DNA of 64,000 nt from Bacillus sp. FJAT-49711 (GTDB taxonomy: Bacteria; Bacillota; Bacilli; Bacillales; Bacillaceae_C), in NCBI RefSeq assembly GCF_018343715.1, contig NZ_JAGYPL010000002.1, positions 310,001-374,000 on the forward strand. Reading direction: 5' to 3'. Below are positions 26,103-34,833 of the stretch, in pieces (the first letter of the stretch is position 1; each line of letters starts with the position of its first letter). The position numbers were made by a program, and so were the translations under genes. Below the pieces are notes generated by a model, which was given only the letters and a program-made list of their open reading frames with translations, was not told the origin of the DNA and did no database searches.

Positions 26103-26939
26103 ATGAAAGAGGTTGGAAGAAATAAAGTATCGAGTATTGTCATTTATGTTTTTATGGTTTTGAGCACGTTAATTTCTATTTTCCCTTTTTATTGGATGTA
26201 TGTGATCGGATCCAATACAACTAGCGATGTAAATAAGTTTCCTCCGGTGGTGATACCGGGCACTAACTTTATTGAAAATATTCAAAAGGTGTTTGAGAAG
26301 ATTAATTTCTTTGGGGCCTTGTGGAACTCCTTTATTATTGCTTCTTTCGTTACAATCTCGATTTTGTTTTTTTGTTCTTTAGCGGGATTTGCTTTTTCGA
26401 AGTTAGAATTCAAGGGTCGAGATGCATTGTTTATCTTTCTATTAGGAACGATGATGATTCCACCTCAGTTAGGGTTAATTCCAAACTTTATGATTATTAG
26501 TAAATTAGGTTGGATTGACGATGTGAAAGCCGTTATTGTTCCAGGGATGGTTTCAGCATTTGGAGTTTTTTGGATGAGGCAATATATTTCATCCGCCGTT
26601 CCTTACGAGTTAATTGAGGCATCTAGAATAGATGGGTGCAGTAATTTTAGAACGTATTGGAATATAGTGCTTCCGGCTGTTCGGCCAGGGTTAGCAACAT
26701 TAGGAATTATTACATTTATGGGTTCATGGAATGATTTCTTATGGCCATTAATCGTATTAAAAGATGAATCGGTTCACACTATTCAAATAGCATTAAGAAC
26801 TTTAAACGATGTGTATTTTACCGATTATTCAATGATTCTTTCCGGAACTTTCTTAGCAACTTTACCTATATTAATTGTTTTTGTAGTCTTTAGTAGACAG
26901 TTTATTGCAGGTATAACGGAAGGTGCAGTCAAAAACTAA
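26103..26939 (+). CDS. Sugar ABC transporter permease (MalG/AraQ type)
   Basis: 278 residues with six helices. The EAA loop reads YELIEASRIDGCSNFRTYWN, and the C-terminus FIAGITEGAVKN is the typical end of MalG-type permeases. It forms the transmembrane pore with the preceding permease. It is the last gene of the operon, closed by a terminator at 26970-27016. Confidence 0.9.
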   Translation: MKEVGRNKVSSIVIYVFMVLSTLISIFPFYWMYVIGSNTTSDVNKFPPVVIPGTNFIENIQKVFEKINFFGALWNSFIIASFVTISILFFCSLAGFAFSKLEFKGRDALFIFLLGTMMIPPQLGLIPNFMIISKLGWIDDVKAVIVPGMVSAFGVFWMRQYISSAVPYELIEASRIDGCSNFRTYWNIVLPAVRPGLATLGIITFMGSWNDFLWPLIVLKDESVHTIQIALRTLNDVYFTDYSMILSGTFLATLPILIVFVVFSRQFIAGITEGAVKN

Positions 26940-26969
26940 CAGATATATGACGACAAAATTAAACTTCAA

Positions 26970-27016
26970 AAAACAAGAATACTAGAGCGAGGGGAGCTCC
27001 AGCATTCTTGTTTTTA
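26970..27016. terminator. Bidirectional terminator between the sugar and heme operons
   Basis: AAACAAGAAT and ATTCTTGTTT enclose a partly paired loop (GAGCGAGGGGAGCTC). A T-run follows on the plus strand and an A-run precedes it, so it can serve both convergent operons. Confidence 0.75.
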
Positions 27017-27026
27017 TCCGATTAGT

Positions 27027-27347
27027 TCACACAGCAACAATCGGATTTCGTACTACCTTAACTTCATAATATGTTATGGTATTGCTAATAATATAGTCTG
27101 GACGGCCTCGACCTTTAGAATGTGCTTCTTTAAAAGAGTCACTTTGCGTCCAAGCTTTAAAAGCTTCTTTAGAATCCCAACGTGTATATATAGTTACTTC
27201 GTCATAATCAGGTATGTTTTCAGTGAATAATACTTCTAATCCTAAAAAGCCTTCCATCGTTTCAACTTTACCGACTTTATTAAATCTTTCAATTAGTTTA
27301 TAGCCATTATCTTTTTTAATCTTATTTGTATTTGTCACAATAATCAT
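27027..27347 (-). CDS. isdG: Heme-degrading monooxygenase (IsdG/HmoA family)
   Basis: 106 residues, the family's usual size, dimeric ferredoxin-like fold. The catalytic triad is complete and stands one position off S. aureus IsdG numbering: Asn6, Trp66 and His76. The enzyme opens imported heme in the cytoplasm and frees iron. Its start codon overlaps the ATPase stop by 4 nt, so it is the last gene of a heme-import operon. The ABM-domain strand FLGLEVLF is present. It is presumably repressed by Fur through the box at 30144. Confidence 0.92.
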   Translation of the reverse strand: MIIVTNTNKIKKDNGYKLIERFNKVGKVETMEGFLGLEVLFTENIPDYDEVTIYTRWDSKEAFKAWTQSDSFKEAHSKGRGRPDYIISNTITYYEVKVVRNPIVAV

Positions 27348-28141
27348 TGTATTTTCCTCTCCTTAATGTTTATTTTAGGTATGATTAACGGGTAATCTTC
27401 TTCATATAAAACACGCGCATCTATTTCATATACCTTTTGTAAAAATCCCGAGGTTAACAGAGATTTAGGCGTTCCACTTTCTACAATCTCTCCCCGTTTC
27501 ATCGCAATCAAATGTTGGCTGTATGTCGCGGCTTGTTGTAAATCATGAAGAACCATCACAATCGTTATGTTATATTTGCTATTAATATGGTATAGCAGTT
27601 CCATTACATCCAATTGATGAGCCATATCTAAGTAGGTTGTTGGTTCATCTAAAAGTAGTATGTCTGTTTTTTGTGCCAAAGCCATCGCAATTCGGACCTT
27701 TTGTTGTTCACCTCCTGAAAGACTATAAAATAATCGGTTTTCATGCTTTTCTGTATTAGTCATTTGCATTGCTTGATTAATAATGGCTTCGTCTTCTGTT
27801 GTTATTTGGTTGTTCAATAAACTTTTATAAGGAGATCGCCCAAAGGTGATAAGTTCTCTCGCCGTTAAGTTTGGCAAGTGATCCTTTGATTGAGGCAACA
27901 TGGATACGGTTTGTGCATATTCTTTTGCTTTGTATGTAGTAGTTTTTTTATTTTGAACATATACAGAACCATGATCAGCCGTTAATAATCTCGTTATGAC
28001 TTTTAATAATGTTGATTTTCCAGAACCATTAGGTCCTACGATTGTTGTAATTTTACCTTTTGGGATAGCAAGTGAAATATCATGTAATTGGAACGCACCG
28101 AGATTCAATGTGATTTGGTCTGTTTGAATAGCTGCCATCAT
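27344..28141 (-). CDS. Heme/iron ABC transporter ATP-binding protein (HmuV/FecE type)
   Basis: 265 residues. Walker A is GPNGSGKST, the signature LSGGEQQK, Walker [13 protein letters not shown] and the switch His is in VLHDLQQ. The start at 28141 is chosen because its ATG overlaps the TGA of the permease by 4 nt; upstream codons lie inside the permease gene. It powers heme import by the preceding permease and lipoprotein. The neighbouring IsdG-type oxygenase makes heme a more likely substrate than a siderophore. Confidence 0.88.
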   Translation of the reverse strand: MMAAIQTDQITLNLGAFQLHDISLAIPKGKITTIVGPNGSGKSTLLKVITRLLTADHGSVYVQNKKTTTYKAKEYAQTVSMLPQSKDHLPNLTARELITFGRSPYKSLLNNQITTEDEAIINQAMQMTNTEKHENRLFYSLSGGEQQKVRIAMALAQKTDILLLDEPTTYLDMAHQLDVMELLYHINSKYNITIVMVLHDLQQAATYSQHLIAMKRGEIVESGTPKSLLTSGFLQKVYEIDARVLYEEDYPLIIPKINIKERKIQ

Positions 28142-29133
28142 AATATTCTCCGTCTCCTTAGCAAGTATAAAAAGAATGGCGCTCCTAAGCATGCGAGTAG
28201 AATTCCAACGGGCAACTCGATCGGATCAAACCATGATCGTGCGATCGTATCTGAAAAAACGACCAATGTTGCTCCGCCAATCATGCTTAGAGGAAGTAAG
28301 AAACGATAATCTTCACCTACAATAATACGGATAATATGAGGGATGACTAACCCGACAAAGCCAATAAGGCCGGCAACACTAACCGCTACACCTGCTAGGA
28401 GGGATGCGAGAATAATAATTAAAAAGCGTTGGAGTTCAACTTTTTGACCTAATAATTTTGCGGTATCATCACCAAGTAAAATAATATTTGCTGGTTTGAT
28501 AGCAAAGTAGCATAATAGAATGCTAATTATGGCGTACGGAGCCATGAACTCGAAATGATACCAGCCTCTACCATTTAACCCACCAGCAAGCCAAGGAAGA
28601 ACTGCTTGAACACGGTCGCTGTATATCACCATAATTCCGCTTGTAATTGCTCCTAGCAAGGCGTTAATCGCTACACCCGCTAAAATGATTTTAACTGGAG
28701 ATGTTCCTTGATCCCATGCAAGTAGATAAATGATCAGCGATGTTATCAGTGCCCCTAAAAATGCCGCTATCGGCAGAAGGTAGCTATATTGTGGCAATAT
28801 CACCATTGTGATAATAGCAGCTAAACCAGCCCCTGCTGAAACTCCGATAATGCCTGGATCCGCTAATGGGTTTTTCATAACTCCTTGTAATAGCGCCCCA
28901 GAAGCAGCGAGGCACCCACCTACTAATAATCCAATCAGAATTCTAGGTAACCGCAACTCCATAATAATTTGTTCATGGAACGGCTCCCCTTTATGAGAAA
29001 GAACATCCCATATTTCTGGTAAGGAGATAAAAACGGACCCGTATGTTAATCCGTGAAATGAAACGATAATAAGTAGAATAGGAGCAATAATAGAAGTATA
29101 TTTTCGTTGCAAGTTTCTTTTCTTTTGTGTCAT
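28138..29133 (-). CDS. Heme/iron ABC transporter permease (FecCD/HmuU type)
   Basis: 331 residues with about ten helices. Hallmarks of the FecCD/BtuC family are LRLPRILIGLLVGGCLAASG, the GxxLQGxxxNPLADPGIIG segment, and GFVGLVIPHIIRIIVGEDYR near the C-terminus. It lies 1 nt after the lipoprotein's stop and overlaps the ATPase, so the four genes 30088-27027 form one tightly packed operon. Confidence 0.9.
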   Translation of the reverse strand: MTQKKRNLQRKYTSIIAPILLIIVSFHGLTYGSVFISLPEIWDVLSHKGEPFHEQIIMELRLPRILIGLLVGGCLAASGALLQGVMKNPLADPGIIGVSAGAGLAAIITMVILPQYSYLLPIAAFLGALITSLIIYLLAWDQGTSPVKIILAGVAINALLGAITSGIMVIYSDRVQAVLPWLAGGLNGRGWYHFEFMAPYAIISILLCYFAIKPANIILLGDDTAKLLGQKVELQRFLIIILASLLAGVAVSVAGLIGFVGLVIPHIIRIIVGEDYRFLLPLSMIGGATLVVFSDTIARSWFDPIELPVGILLACLGAPFFLYLLRRRRIL

Positions 29134-29134
29134 T

Positions 29135-30088
29135 TTAATCCTTCGCTTCTTGAAACAATTTGTCTAAATAATCTAGTGCATCTACAACTCTAGTCCCTGG
29201 ATTAGTGCCGAAGAGATCAGGGGGCAAAATTTCAAAATGATTATTCTGAACGGCTTCTAAATGTTGCCATCCAGCAGTTTGTTTCATCTCTTTAATAAAG
29301 CCATCCCTTACTTTCTCGGGATCTCCATGACCCATAAATAATATAAATTGCGGATTAGATTCGATAATTCGTTCGGCATTTAATTGAGCATATTGAGGAT
29401 AGTTAGCTAGGCTGGCAAAATCACTGGCAATATTTTCACCGCCTGCGAGTTCTACTAAACTACCACTTAATGAATTGGGTAAAGCCGCCATATTCGTCCC
29501 GGGTGCCCCATAGACTAACAGCACTCTTTTTTTGTCAGAAGACTGGTTTGATTGAATTGCAGTAATTTTCTCATCGATTGTATCAATAATGTCTCGCGCT
29601 TGATTCTCTTCTTGAAGCAGTTGGCCGAATAGTTGAATCTGATTTTTGACATCGTCTACTGAATTTGCCTCTGTTAAAACCATTTTGGCACCAATTGCTT
29701 CGATTGCTGGAACATCTTTTATATTCATAGGATTATTTCCTAAGACGACATCTGATCGGAGCATTGTAACCTTTTCTAAATCAATTCCATGCGCTGAACC
29801 AACTTCCATTAAATCCTTTAATTCATTGAGATGAGTTGGTAATGTACCTGTAGGTCGCCCAACAAGATTACCTCCTAGGGCATTTATTATATCTAGCTCC
29901 CCATTTCCAAGCGTAATGATCTTTTTAGGGGTATCATCGAAGCTGACCGTACGATCAGAGGAGTCTGTAATAGATATAGATTTTCCATCTGCTTGGTTAA
30001 CGACTGGATTATTAGTATTTGAAGTGTGATCACAGCCTATTAATACAATTACGAAAAGAGTAAACCAAGCTATAGAGAGATATTTCAT
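29135..30088 (-). CDS. Heme-binding lipoprotein of an ABC importer (HmuT/HtsA-like)
   Basis: 317 residues. The signal peptide ends VIVLIGC with lipidated Cys19. The Fe3+-siderophore/heme binding fold is seen in VSFDDTPKKIITLGNGELDI, MEVGSAHGIDLEKV, VLLVYGAPGTNMAAL and FILFMGHGDPEKV. The ATG at 30088 is used since AAAGGTGG lies 8 nt before it and the GTG at 30100 is part of that site. Possible heme ligands are the His residues in SAHG and MGHG. A Fur box at 30144-30162 controls it. Confidence 0.87.
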   Translation of the reverse strand: MKYLSIAWFTLFVIVLIGCDHTSNTNNPVVNQADGKSISITDSSDRTVSFDDTPKKIITLGNGELDIINALGGNLVGRPTGTLPTHLNELKDLMEVGSAHGIDLEKVTMLRSDVVLGNNPMNIKDVPAIEAIGAKMVLTEANSVDDVKNQIQLFGQLLQEENQARDIIDTIDEKITAIQSNQSSDKKRVLLVYGAPGTNMAALPNSLSGSLVELAGGENIASDFASLANYPQYAQLNAERIIESNPQFILFMGHGDPEKVRDGFIKEMKQTAGWQHLEAVQNNHFEILPPDLFGTNPGTRVVDALDYLDKLFQEAKD

Positions 30089-30143
30089 CGAACACGCCAC
30101 CTTTGTAACAAATGAGATTAATTCTCAATGAACTTAGACAAAT

Positions 30144-30162
30144 GATAATGAAAATCATTCTC
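30144..30162. promoter_or_regulatory. Fur box upstream of the heme-import operon
   Basis: GATAATGAAAATCATTCTC matches 17 of 19 positions of the classic Fur box, and further TCATT and TTGTCAA half-sites follow. It lies 56 nt before the lipoprotein start codon. Confidence 0.85.
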
Positions 30163-30277
30163 ATTGTCAATACTAATTTTATAATTTTTCAGAAATTAAT
30201 GATGTGGGTGCGCTTCATCAATTATTCACAAATAAAAGGGAAGAAGGAAAAGAAAATTCACTTTTTTGAAAAAGGGC

Positions 30278-30305
30278 TTGACAAATGTTTTTTCGGCAGT
30301 AATAT
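30278..30305 (+). promoter_or_regulatory. Sigma-A-type promoter pointing toward the NEAT genes
   Basis: TTGACA (30278-30283), a 16-nt spacer and TAATAT (30300-30305). It lies about 140 nt before the first plus-strand Fur box. If active it would read into the NEAT genes through a long leader. Confidence 0.45.
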
Positions 30306-30444
30306 TTAGGCTAGAAAGACATTTTGGAATAACTTCCCTCGCTATACCATAATTTTCATCTCAAATGGGCTGGTAAAGAACATATCACTGCATTTCAAAA
30401 AAACAAATACATACTTCGATATACATTTTTTTTTGCGGGCCCAT

Positions 30445-30472
30445 TGAGAATGATTATCATTATTAATTATTA
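30445..30472 (+). promoter_or_regulatory. Fur box overlapping a promoter of the NEAT operon
   Basis: TGAGAATGATTATCA (30445-30459) fits the Fur 7-1-7 motif at 13 of 14 arm positions. TTGAGA (30444-30449) and TTATTA (30467-30472) with a 17-nt spacer could be the -35 and -10, so bound Fur would cover the promoter. Confidence 0.75.
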
Positions 30473-30507
30473 ATTATCATTATTTCAGAGGAGGTGAAGT
30501 AAATATT

Positions 30508-30528
30508 ATGTTTGCTATTCAAATATAA
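30508..30528 (+). other. Six-codon mini-ORF with a strong ribosome binding site in the NEAT operon leader
   Basis: GAGGAGGTGAAG lies 8 nt before ATG, which reads MFAIQI and stops. A second strong site (AAGGAGGTAAAT, about 30537-30548) follows with no good gene behind it. They may be a leader peptide or remnants of a deleted gene. Confidence 0.35.
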
Positions 30529-30566
30529 AAAAAGTAAGGAGGTAAATCTTTTTTTTTGAACTTAAT

Positions 30567-30581
30567 TGAGAATGATTTTCA
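30567..30581. promoter_or_regulatory. Second plus-strand Fur box before the IsdC-like gene
   Basis: TGAGAATGATTTTCA fits the Fur 7-1-7 motif at 12 of 14 arm positions. It is 75 nt before the IsdC-like start codon. Confidence 0.65.
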
Positions 30582-30655
30582 ATTTCAATTATGCGTTCAG
30601 ATGTCATTATATATGAAAGTTAATCAATGTAAAGAACAAGAGAGGAGAAATAGGA

Positions 30656-31336
30656 ATGAAAAAAATGATCCAAACATCGTTTATGATTACGCTTATTTGC
30701 TTATTAACGTTTGTTTTTATCCCCCAAGGGAGTGCTTCAGCAAAAATTGAAGATGGAACTTATTCTGTCGATTATGTTGTTTTAAAAGCTGAGAATAATT
30801 CGGTATCAATGGCGAATGATTATTTTTCCAAGCCTGCTACATTAACGGTTGAGAATGGAGTACAGCATATTCAAATAACTCTTAAGAGCAGTGAATGGAT
30901 TAAAGAGTTGAAAGCACCAAAAGGAGGATCATTTGCGGATGTAACGGTTGTTAGTGAAAATAAAACTGCTGATACCCGCGTTGTAAAATTCAAGGTAGAT
31001 GGCGACTTGTCAAAACCACTAGAAATGAAGATGCATGTTTATATCGATTCAATGAAACCTGTCTATGATCATAATTATACCGTTCGAGTAGATTTCAAAG
31101 TTGATAGTATGAAGAAAACGGGCGGCACTTCGGAGACTAATGACAAAAGTAACGGAAAACAAGATGAAACAGAAAATAAAACACAATCCGGTAATGGAAA
31201 TAAAGAGGGGAATAAGCAAGTCGAGAATAATCCAAAAACGGGAGATCAATCTTCTTTTGTTTTGCTGTTTATAGCTCTATTCGCTTCCGGCTTTTTCATT
31301 ATTCGTAAAGTTAACCTTAGTAAACAAACTAATTAA
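30656..31336 (+). CDS. isdC: IsdC-like single-NEAT cell-wall heme protein
   Basis: 226 residues. A signal peptide (1-29, ending SASA) precedes one NEAT domain (~30-152). The heme-binding YxxxY is present as Tyr137 and Tyr141 (VYDHNYTVRV), and the lipid-side helix reads NNSVSMANDYF. A charged linker leads to NPKTG (192-196), a membrane helix and RKVNLSKQ. NPKTG is the sorting signal cut by sortase B in B. anthracis IsdC, and a srtB gene ends this cluster. It should sit in the wall and relay heme to the lipoprotein importer. Fur boxes lie upstream. The next gene follows after 20 nt. Confidence 0.92.
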   Translation: MKKMIQTSFMITLICLLTFVFIPQGSASAKIEDGTYSVDYVVLKAENNSVSMANDYFSKPATLTVENGVQHIQITLKSSEWIKELKAPKGGSFADVTVVSENKTADTRVVKFKVDGDLSKPLEMKMHVYIDSMKPVYDHNYTVRVDFKVDSMKKTGGTSETNDKSNGKQDETENKTQSGNGNKEGNKQVENNPKTGDQSSFVLLFIALFASGFFIIRKVNLSKQTN

Positions 31337-31356
31337 GTAGAAGGAGGAAAGGGTAG

Positions 31357-34300
31357 ATGAAAAAAACGTTGGCAATTATTTCATCCATTTTCATATTTCT
31401 CATGATGCTAGCTCAGGCAGTTGGACCGATCTCGGTTCATGCTGAAAGCAACACAGAGAAATATGCAGATGGGGAATATGATTTACCTTTTGTGGTGTGG
31501 CAGGCAGACAAGAATGAAACGTCTGTTGCGGATGGCTATTTAAAGAAACCGGCAAAACTTATTGTTAAAGAGGGAGAATATACAGTTCAAGCAACGCTAA
31601 ACAATAACTCATGGTGGCAGTATTTTAAAACAGAAACTGCATCAAGCACTTTTACGGATGTTGAAAAAATCAATGAAGATAAAGCTGCGGATACAAGCCT
31701 TGTTCAATTTAAAGTAAAAGATATAGATCAAATTTTAAATGCAAAGATCCATGTTATTATTAATGGTTTGCCTGGTCTGCCTGATTTTAAATATGATAAT
31801 AAATACGATATTCGCTTCAATTTTGATACAAGTAAAATTCCACTTGCTCCTGAACCACAACCAGAGCCAGAGCAACCTCAACCAGAAGCGATCAATTTGG
31901 CAGATGGAAACTATACAATTGGATTTGCCGCATTACATGCGACAGAAGAAAAAGCATCTGCCATGGCAAGGTATCTTAATAGTCCAGCCAAAGTATCAGT
32001 AGAAGGCGGAAAGTATAGTTTAACCATAACGATAAATGATCATAAAACAGTAACAGGCTTACAAATAGAAGGCAAGCAGCCTGCCAAGGTGAGTCCAAAC
32101 GAGGCGGCTAATACAAGAGAAGTAACGTACGAATTAGATAGTTTGAATGATATGATGGTTGCTCAGGTTCAATATACTTCTGGTGGCCACAATGGAGATC
32201 AGCCACTCCGTCTATCATTTGATAAAAATAGTGTTCAAGAAATGGTAGTTGAAGAACCTGAACCAGAAATAATTGATTTGAAAGATGGAAACTATACAAT
32301 TGGATTTGCCGCATTACATGCGACAGAAGAAAAAGCATCTGCGATGGCCAAGTATCTTGACAATCCTGCCAAATTATCAGTAAAAGGTGGAAAATATAAT
32401 CTAACGATTACGATAAATGATCACAAAACAGTGACAGGCTTCCAAGTCGAAGGCGAGCAGCCTGCCAAAGTGAATCCAAACGAGGCGGCTAATACAAGAG
32501 AAGCAACGTTCGAATTAGATAGTTTACAAGCTATGATGAAGGCGCAGGTCCAATACACAGTAGGTGCCCACAATGGGGATCAACCACTACGTCTATCATT
32601 TGATAAAAATAGTGTTCAAGAAATGGTAGTTGAAGAACCTGAATCAGAAACAATAGATTTAAAAGATGGAAACTATACAATTGGATTTGCGGCATTACAT
32701 GCGACAGAAGAAAAAGCATCTGCGATGGCCAAGTATCTTGACAATCCTGCCAAATTATCAGTAAAAGGCGGAAAATATAATCTAACGATTACAATAAATG
32801 ATCACAAAACAGTGACAGGCTTCCAAGTCGAAGGCGAGCAGCCAACCAAAGTGAATCCAAATGAGGCAGCTAATACAAGAGAAGCAACGTTCGAATTAGA
32901 TAGTTTACAAGCCATGATGAACGCGCAGGTCCAATACACAGTAGGTGCCCATCATGGAGATCAGCCACTCCGTCTATCATTTGATAAAGATAGTGTTAAA
33001 GCGGATGGCGAAGAAGATCCAGAGGAAGAGGACCCGAAAGAGAACCCTAAGGACAAAGATCCTGAGCTGCAAGATGGAAAGTATACGATTAGCTTTACCT
33101 TGGATGGAGCTACAGAAGAAGAACAACGAATTGCAGATAAGTATCTCGGATCATCTGCATCTGTAACAGTAGAAGGTAATAAAAAACGTGTAATGTTAAC
33201 ATTAAAAGAAGAACAATCCATCCGTTCTTTCAAAGTGGAACAAAATGGAGAGTTTATTGAAGCAGAGGTATTAAAAGTTGATGAATCTACAGGCACTAAA
33301 ATAATTAGCTTTGAAGTCGACAAACTTATTTCTAACATAAAAATTAAAATGGAGATACAAGAGCAACCAGCAGCAGAAAGATTGATGAGTTTTGCAGCTT
33401 ATAATCTATTAAATGCAGGTGATGATAGCATTGTTGAGTATACATTCAATCTTTCGTTTGATGTGGATAATATCAAACTCGTGGAAGAGGAAGAAGAAAC
33501 TCCTAAGCCAGGAGATGGGAATACAGAGAGTAAGTATGCAGAAGGTGAATACGATCTTCCATTTAATGTTTTGCAAGATAAGACGGACGATTCTTCAGTA
33601 ACGAACAACTATCTAATCTCACCAGGAAAACTCATAGTAGCAAATGGAAAACATTTAGTGCAAATCACTCTAAAAAATAGCTCATGGTGGGAATACTTAA
33701 AGGTTCAAACAGACCAGTCCGGGACCTTTGCAGATAATAACTTCGTTGATGTAACTACATTAAGTGAAAATAAAAAAGAGGATACTAGACTCGTTCAATT
33801 TGAAGTGCCAGATTTGGATAAATTATTAAACGCGAAGGTACATGTGATTGTAAAGGGAATCCCTGGTTTTGAATACGACAACAAATATGATATTCGTATT
33901 AAATTTGATACAGAAAAAATACCATTGGTTTCTGGAGAGGATCCTAAGGGAGAGGATCCAAAAGAAGAAGATCCTAAGGGAGAAGATCCAAAAGGAGAGA
34001 AACCAGATCCAACCATCGATCCACATAACTTAAAAGATGGCCAATATTCAATCGAATATAAGGTGCTTAAGTATAAGACAAATCAAACGTCTGTTATGAA
34101 TGATTACATCATAACGCCAGCGACCCTTACGGTAAAGGGCGGTAAGATGTTTGCTGCAATTACATTGAAAAATAGTTCATGGATAACTGAATTACTTACT
34201 ACAAAAGGCGGTAAACTAGTAGCTCCAAAAGTGTTAAGTACGAATGATCAAGCAGATACAAGAGTGGTGGAATTTGCTGTCGAAGATTTGTTTGAACGAT

Positions 34301-34668
34301 TGGATGGAAGAGTGTCCGTCGATATTCCAACTTTAAACTATAAGGAAACATATATGGTTCAATTTTTATTTGACCCTACTACCATTAAGCTGCTAAATGG
34401 TCAAAAAGATCCTAAGGACGATAATGTTGATGATGACTCCGATAAAGATCCAAACAAAAATCCAGTGGTAGATGATGATGACGATTTAGACTTCGATCGT
34501 GATAGTGACAAGAACGATAATAAACAAGGTAATAATGATAAAAATAAATCGAAAAATGATGTTAAGAATCCTAAAACTAATGATAAAGCAAAGATAGCTT
34601 TATTCCTATCATTATTAATCGGGTCACTCATCCCGCTTGTTCTAAAAATGCGAAGACGTTTTATATAG
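31357..34668 (+). CDS. Seven-NEAT-domain wall-anchored heme/hemoprotein receptor
   Basis: 1103 residues with a signal peptide (~1-30). NEAT domains lie at about 36-165, 184-310, 311-437, 438-564, 571-708, 726-865 and 888-1015, then a Lys/Asp-rich spacer, NPKTN (1071-1075), a helix and KMRRR. NEATs 1, 6 and 7 keep the heme-binding YxxxY (Tyr146/150, Tyr840/844, Tyr995/999). NEATs 2-4 have HxxxQ or HHGDQ at the aligned place (His278, 405, 532), and NEAT 5 lacks the first Tyr. NEATs 2-4 are 127-codon tandem copies. B. anthracis IsdX2 has five NEATs and is secreted; this one is larger and carries a sortase-B-type signal. Confidence 0.92.
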   Translation: MKKTLAIISSIFIFLMMLAQAVGPISVHAESNTEKYADGEYDLPFVVWQADKNETSVADGYLKKPAKLIVKEGEYTVQATLNNNSWWQYFKTETASSTFTDVEKINEDKAADTSLVQFKVKDIDQILNAKIHVIINGLPGLPDFKYDNKYDIRFNFDTSKIPLAPEPQPEPEQPQPEAINLADGNYTIGFAALHATEEKASAMARYLNSPAKVSVEGGKYSLTITINDHKTVTGLQIEGKQPAKVSPNEAANTREVTYELDSLNDMMVAQVQYTSGGHNGDQPLRLSFDKNSVQEMVVEEPEPEIIDLKDGNYTIGFAALHATEEKASAMAKYLDNPAKLSVKGGKYNLTITINDHKTVTGFQVEGEQPAKVNPNEAANTREATFELDSLQAMMKAQVQYTVGAHNGDQPLRLSFDKNSVQEMVVEEPESETIDLKDGNYTIGFAALHATEEKASAMAKYLDNPAKLSVKGGKYNLTITINDHKTVTGFQVEGEQPTKVNPNEAANTREATFELDSLQAMMNAQVQYTVGAHHGDQPLRLSFDKDSVKADGEEDPEEEDPKENPKDKDPELQDGKYTISFTLDGATEEEQRIADKYLGSSASVTVEGNKKRVMLTLKEEQSIRSFKVEQNGEFIEAEVLKVDESTGTKIISFEVDKLISNIKIKMEIQEQPAAERLMSFAAYNLLNAGDDSIVEYTFNLSFDVDNIKLVEEEEETPKPGDGNTESKYAEGEYDLPFNVLQDKTDDSSVTNNYLISPGKLIVANGKHLVQITLKNSSWWEYLKVQTDQSGTFADNNFVDVTTLSENKKEDTRLVQFEVPDLDKLLNAKVHVIVKGIPGFEYDNKYDIRIKFDTEKIPLVSGEDPKGEDPKEEDPKGEDPKGEKPDPTIDPHNLKDGQYSIEYKVLKYKTNQTSVMNDYIITPATLTVKGGKMFAAITLKNSSWITELLTTKGGKLVAPKVLSTNDQADTRVVEFAVEDLFERLDGRVSVDIPTLNYKETYMVQFLFDPTTIKLLNGQKDPKDDNVDDDSDKDPNKNPVVDDDDDLDFDRDSDKNDNKQGNNDKNKSKNDVKNPKTNDKAKIALFLSLLIGSLIPLVLKMRRRFI
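31906..33000 (+). repeat. Three tandem 381-nt coding repeats (NEAT domains 2-4)
   Basis: The segment GGAAACTATACAATTGGATT recurs at 31906, 32287 and 32668, exactly 381 nt apart. Copies 2 and 3 are almost identical in DNA, while copy 1 is more diverged, so the last duplication is recent. The end of the third copy departs after about 33000. Confidence 0.9.
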
Positions 34669-34757
34669 AAGGCAGTACTAACACTAAAAATATTTCGTTG
34701 ACATTAAACGATAGCTTTTTCTAGCTTCGACCGTATTACGTTTGCAAAATAAAAGGA

Positions 34758-34797
34758 GAGTCTTGCAGCCTTCATATAGCTGCAAGACTCGCTTTTT
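34758..34797 (+). terminator. Intrinsic terminator inside the heme locus
   Basis: A 12-bp perfect stem (GAGTCTTGCAGC and GCTGCAAGACTC) with a 9-nt loop, then GCTTTTTAAG. It lies between the large NEAT gene and the next lipoprotein, so read-through or a separate promoter must feed the downstream genes. Confidence 0.85.
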
Positions 34798-34833
34798 AAG
34801 AATAGTAATAGCTTTTGAGGAAGGAGTTGTTAA

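Noticed and set aside
30112-30309. 65-codon plus-strand frame between the heme operons
   Set aside because: It covers the Fur box and promoter, has no ribosome binding site and is rich in Lys, Ile and Phe as expected from AT-rich spacer.
30556-30750. 64-codon frame starting TTG behind AAGGAGG
   Set aside because: It overlaps the IsdC-like gene in another frame, and its sequence has no protein-like pattern. Only the orphan ribosome binding site was kept as an observation.
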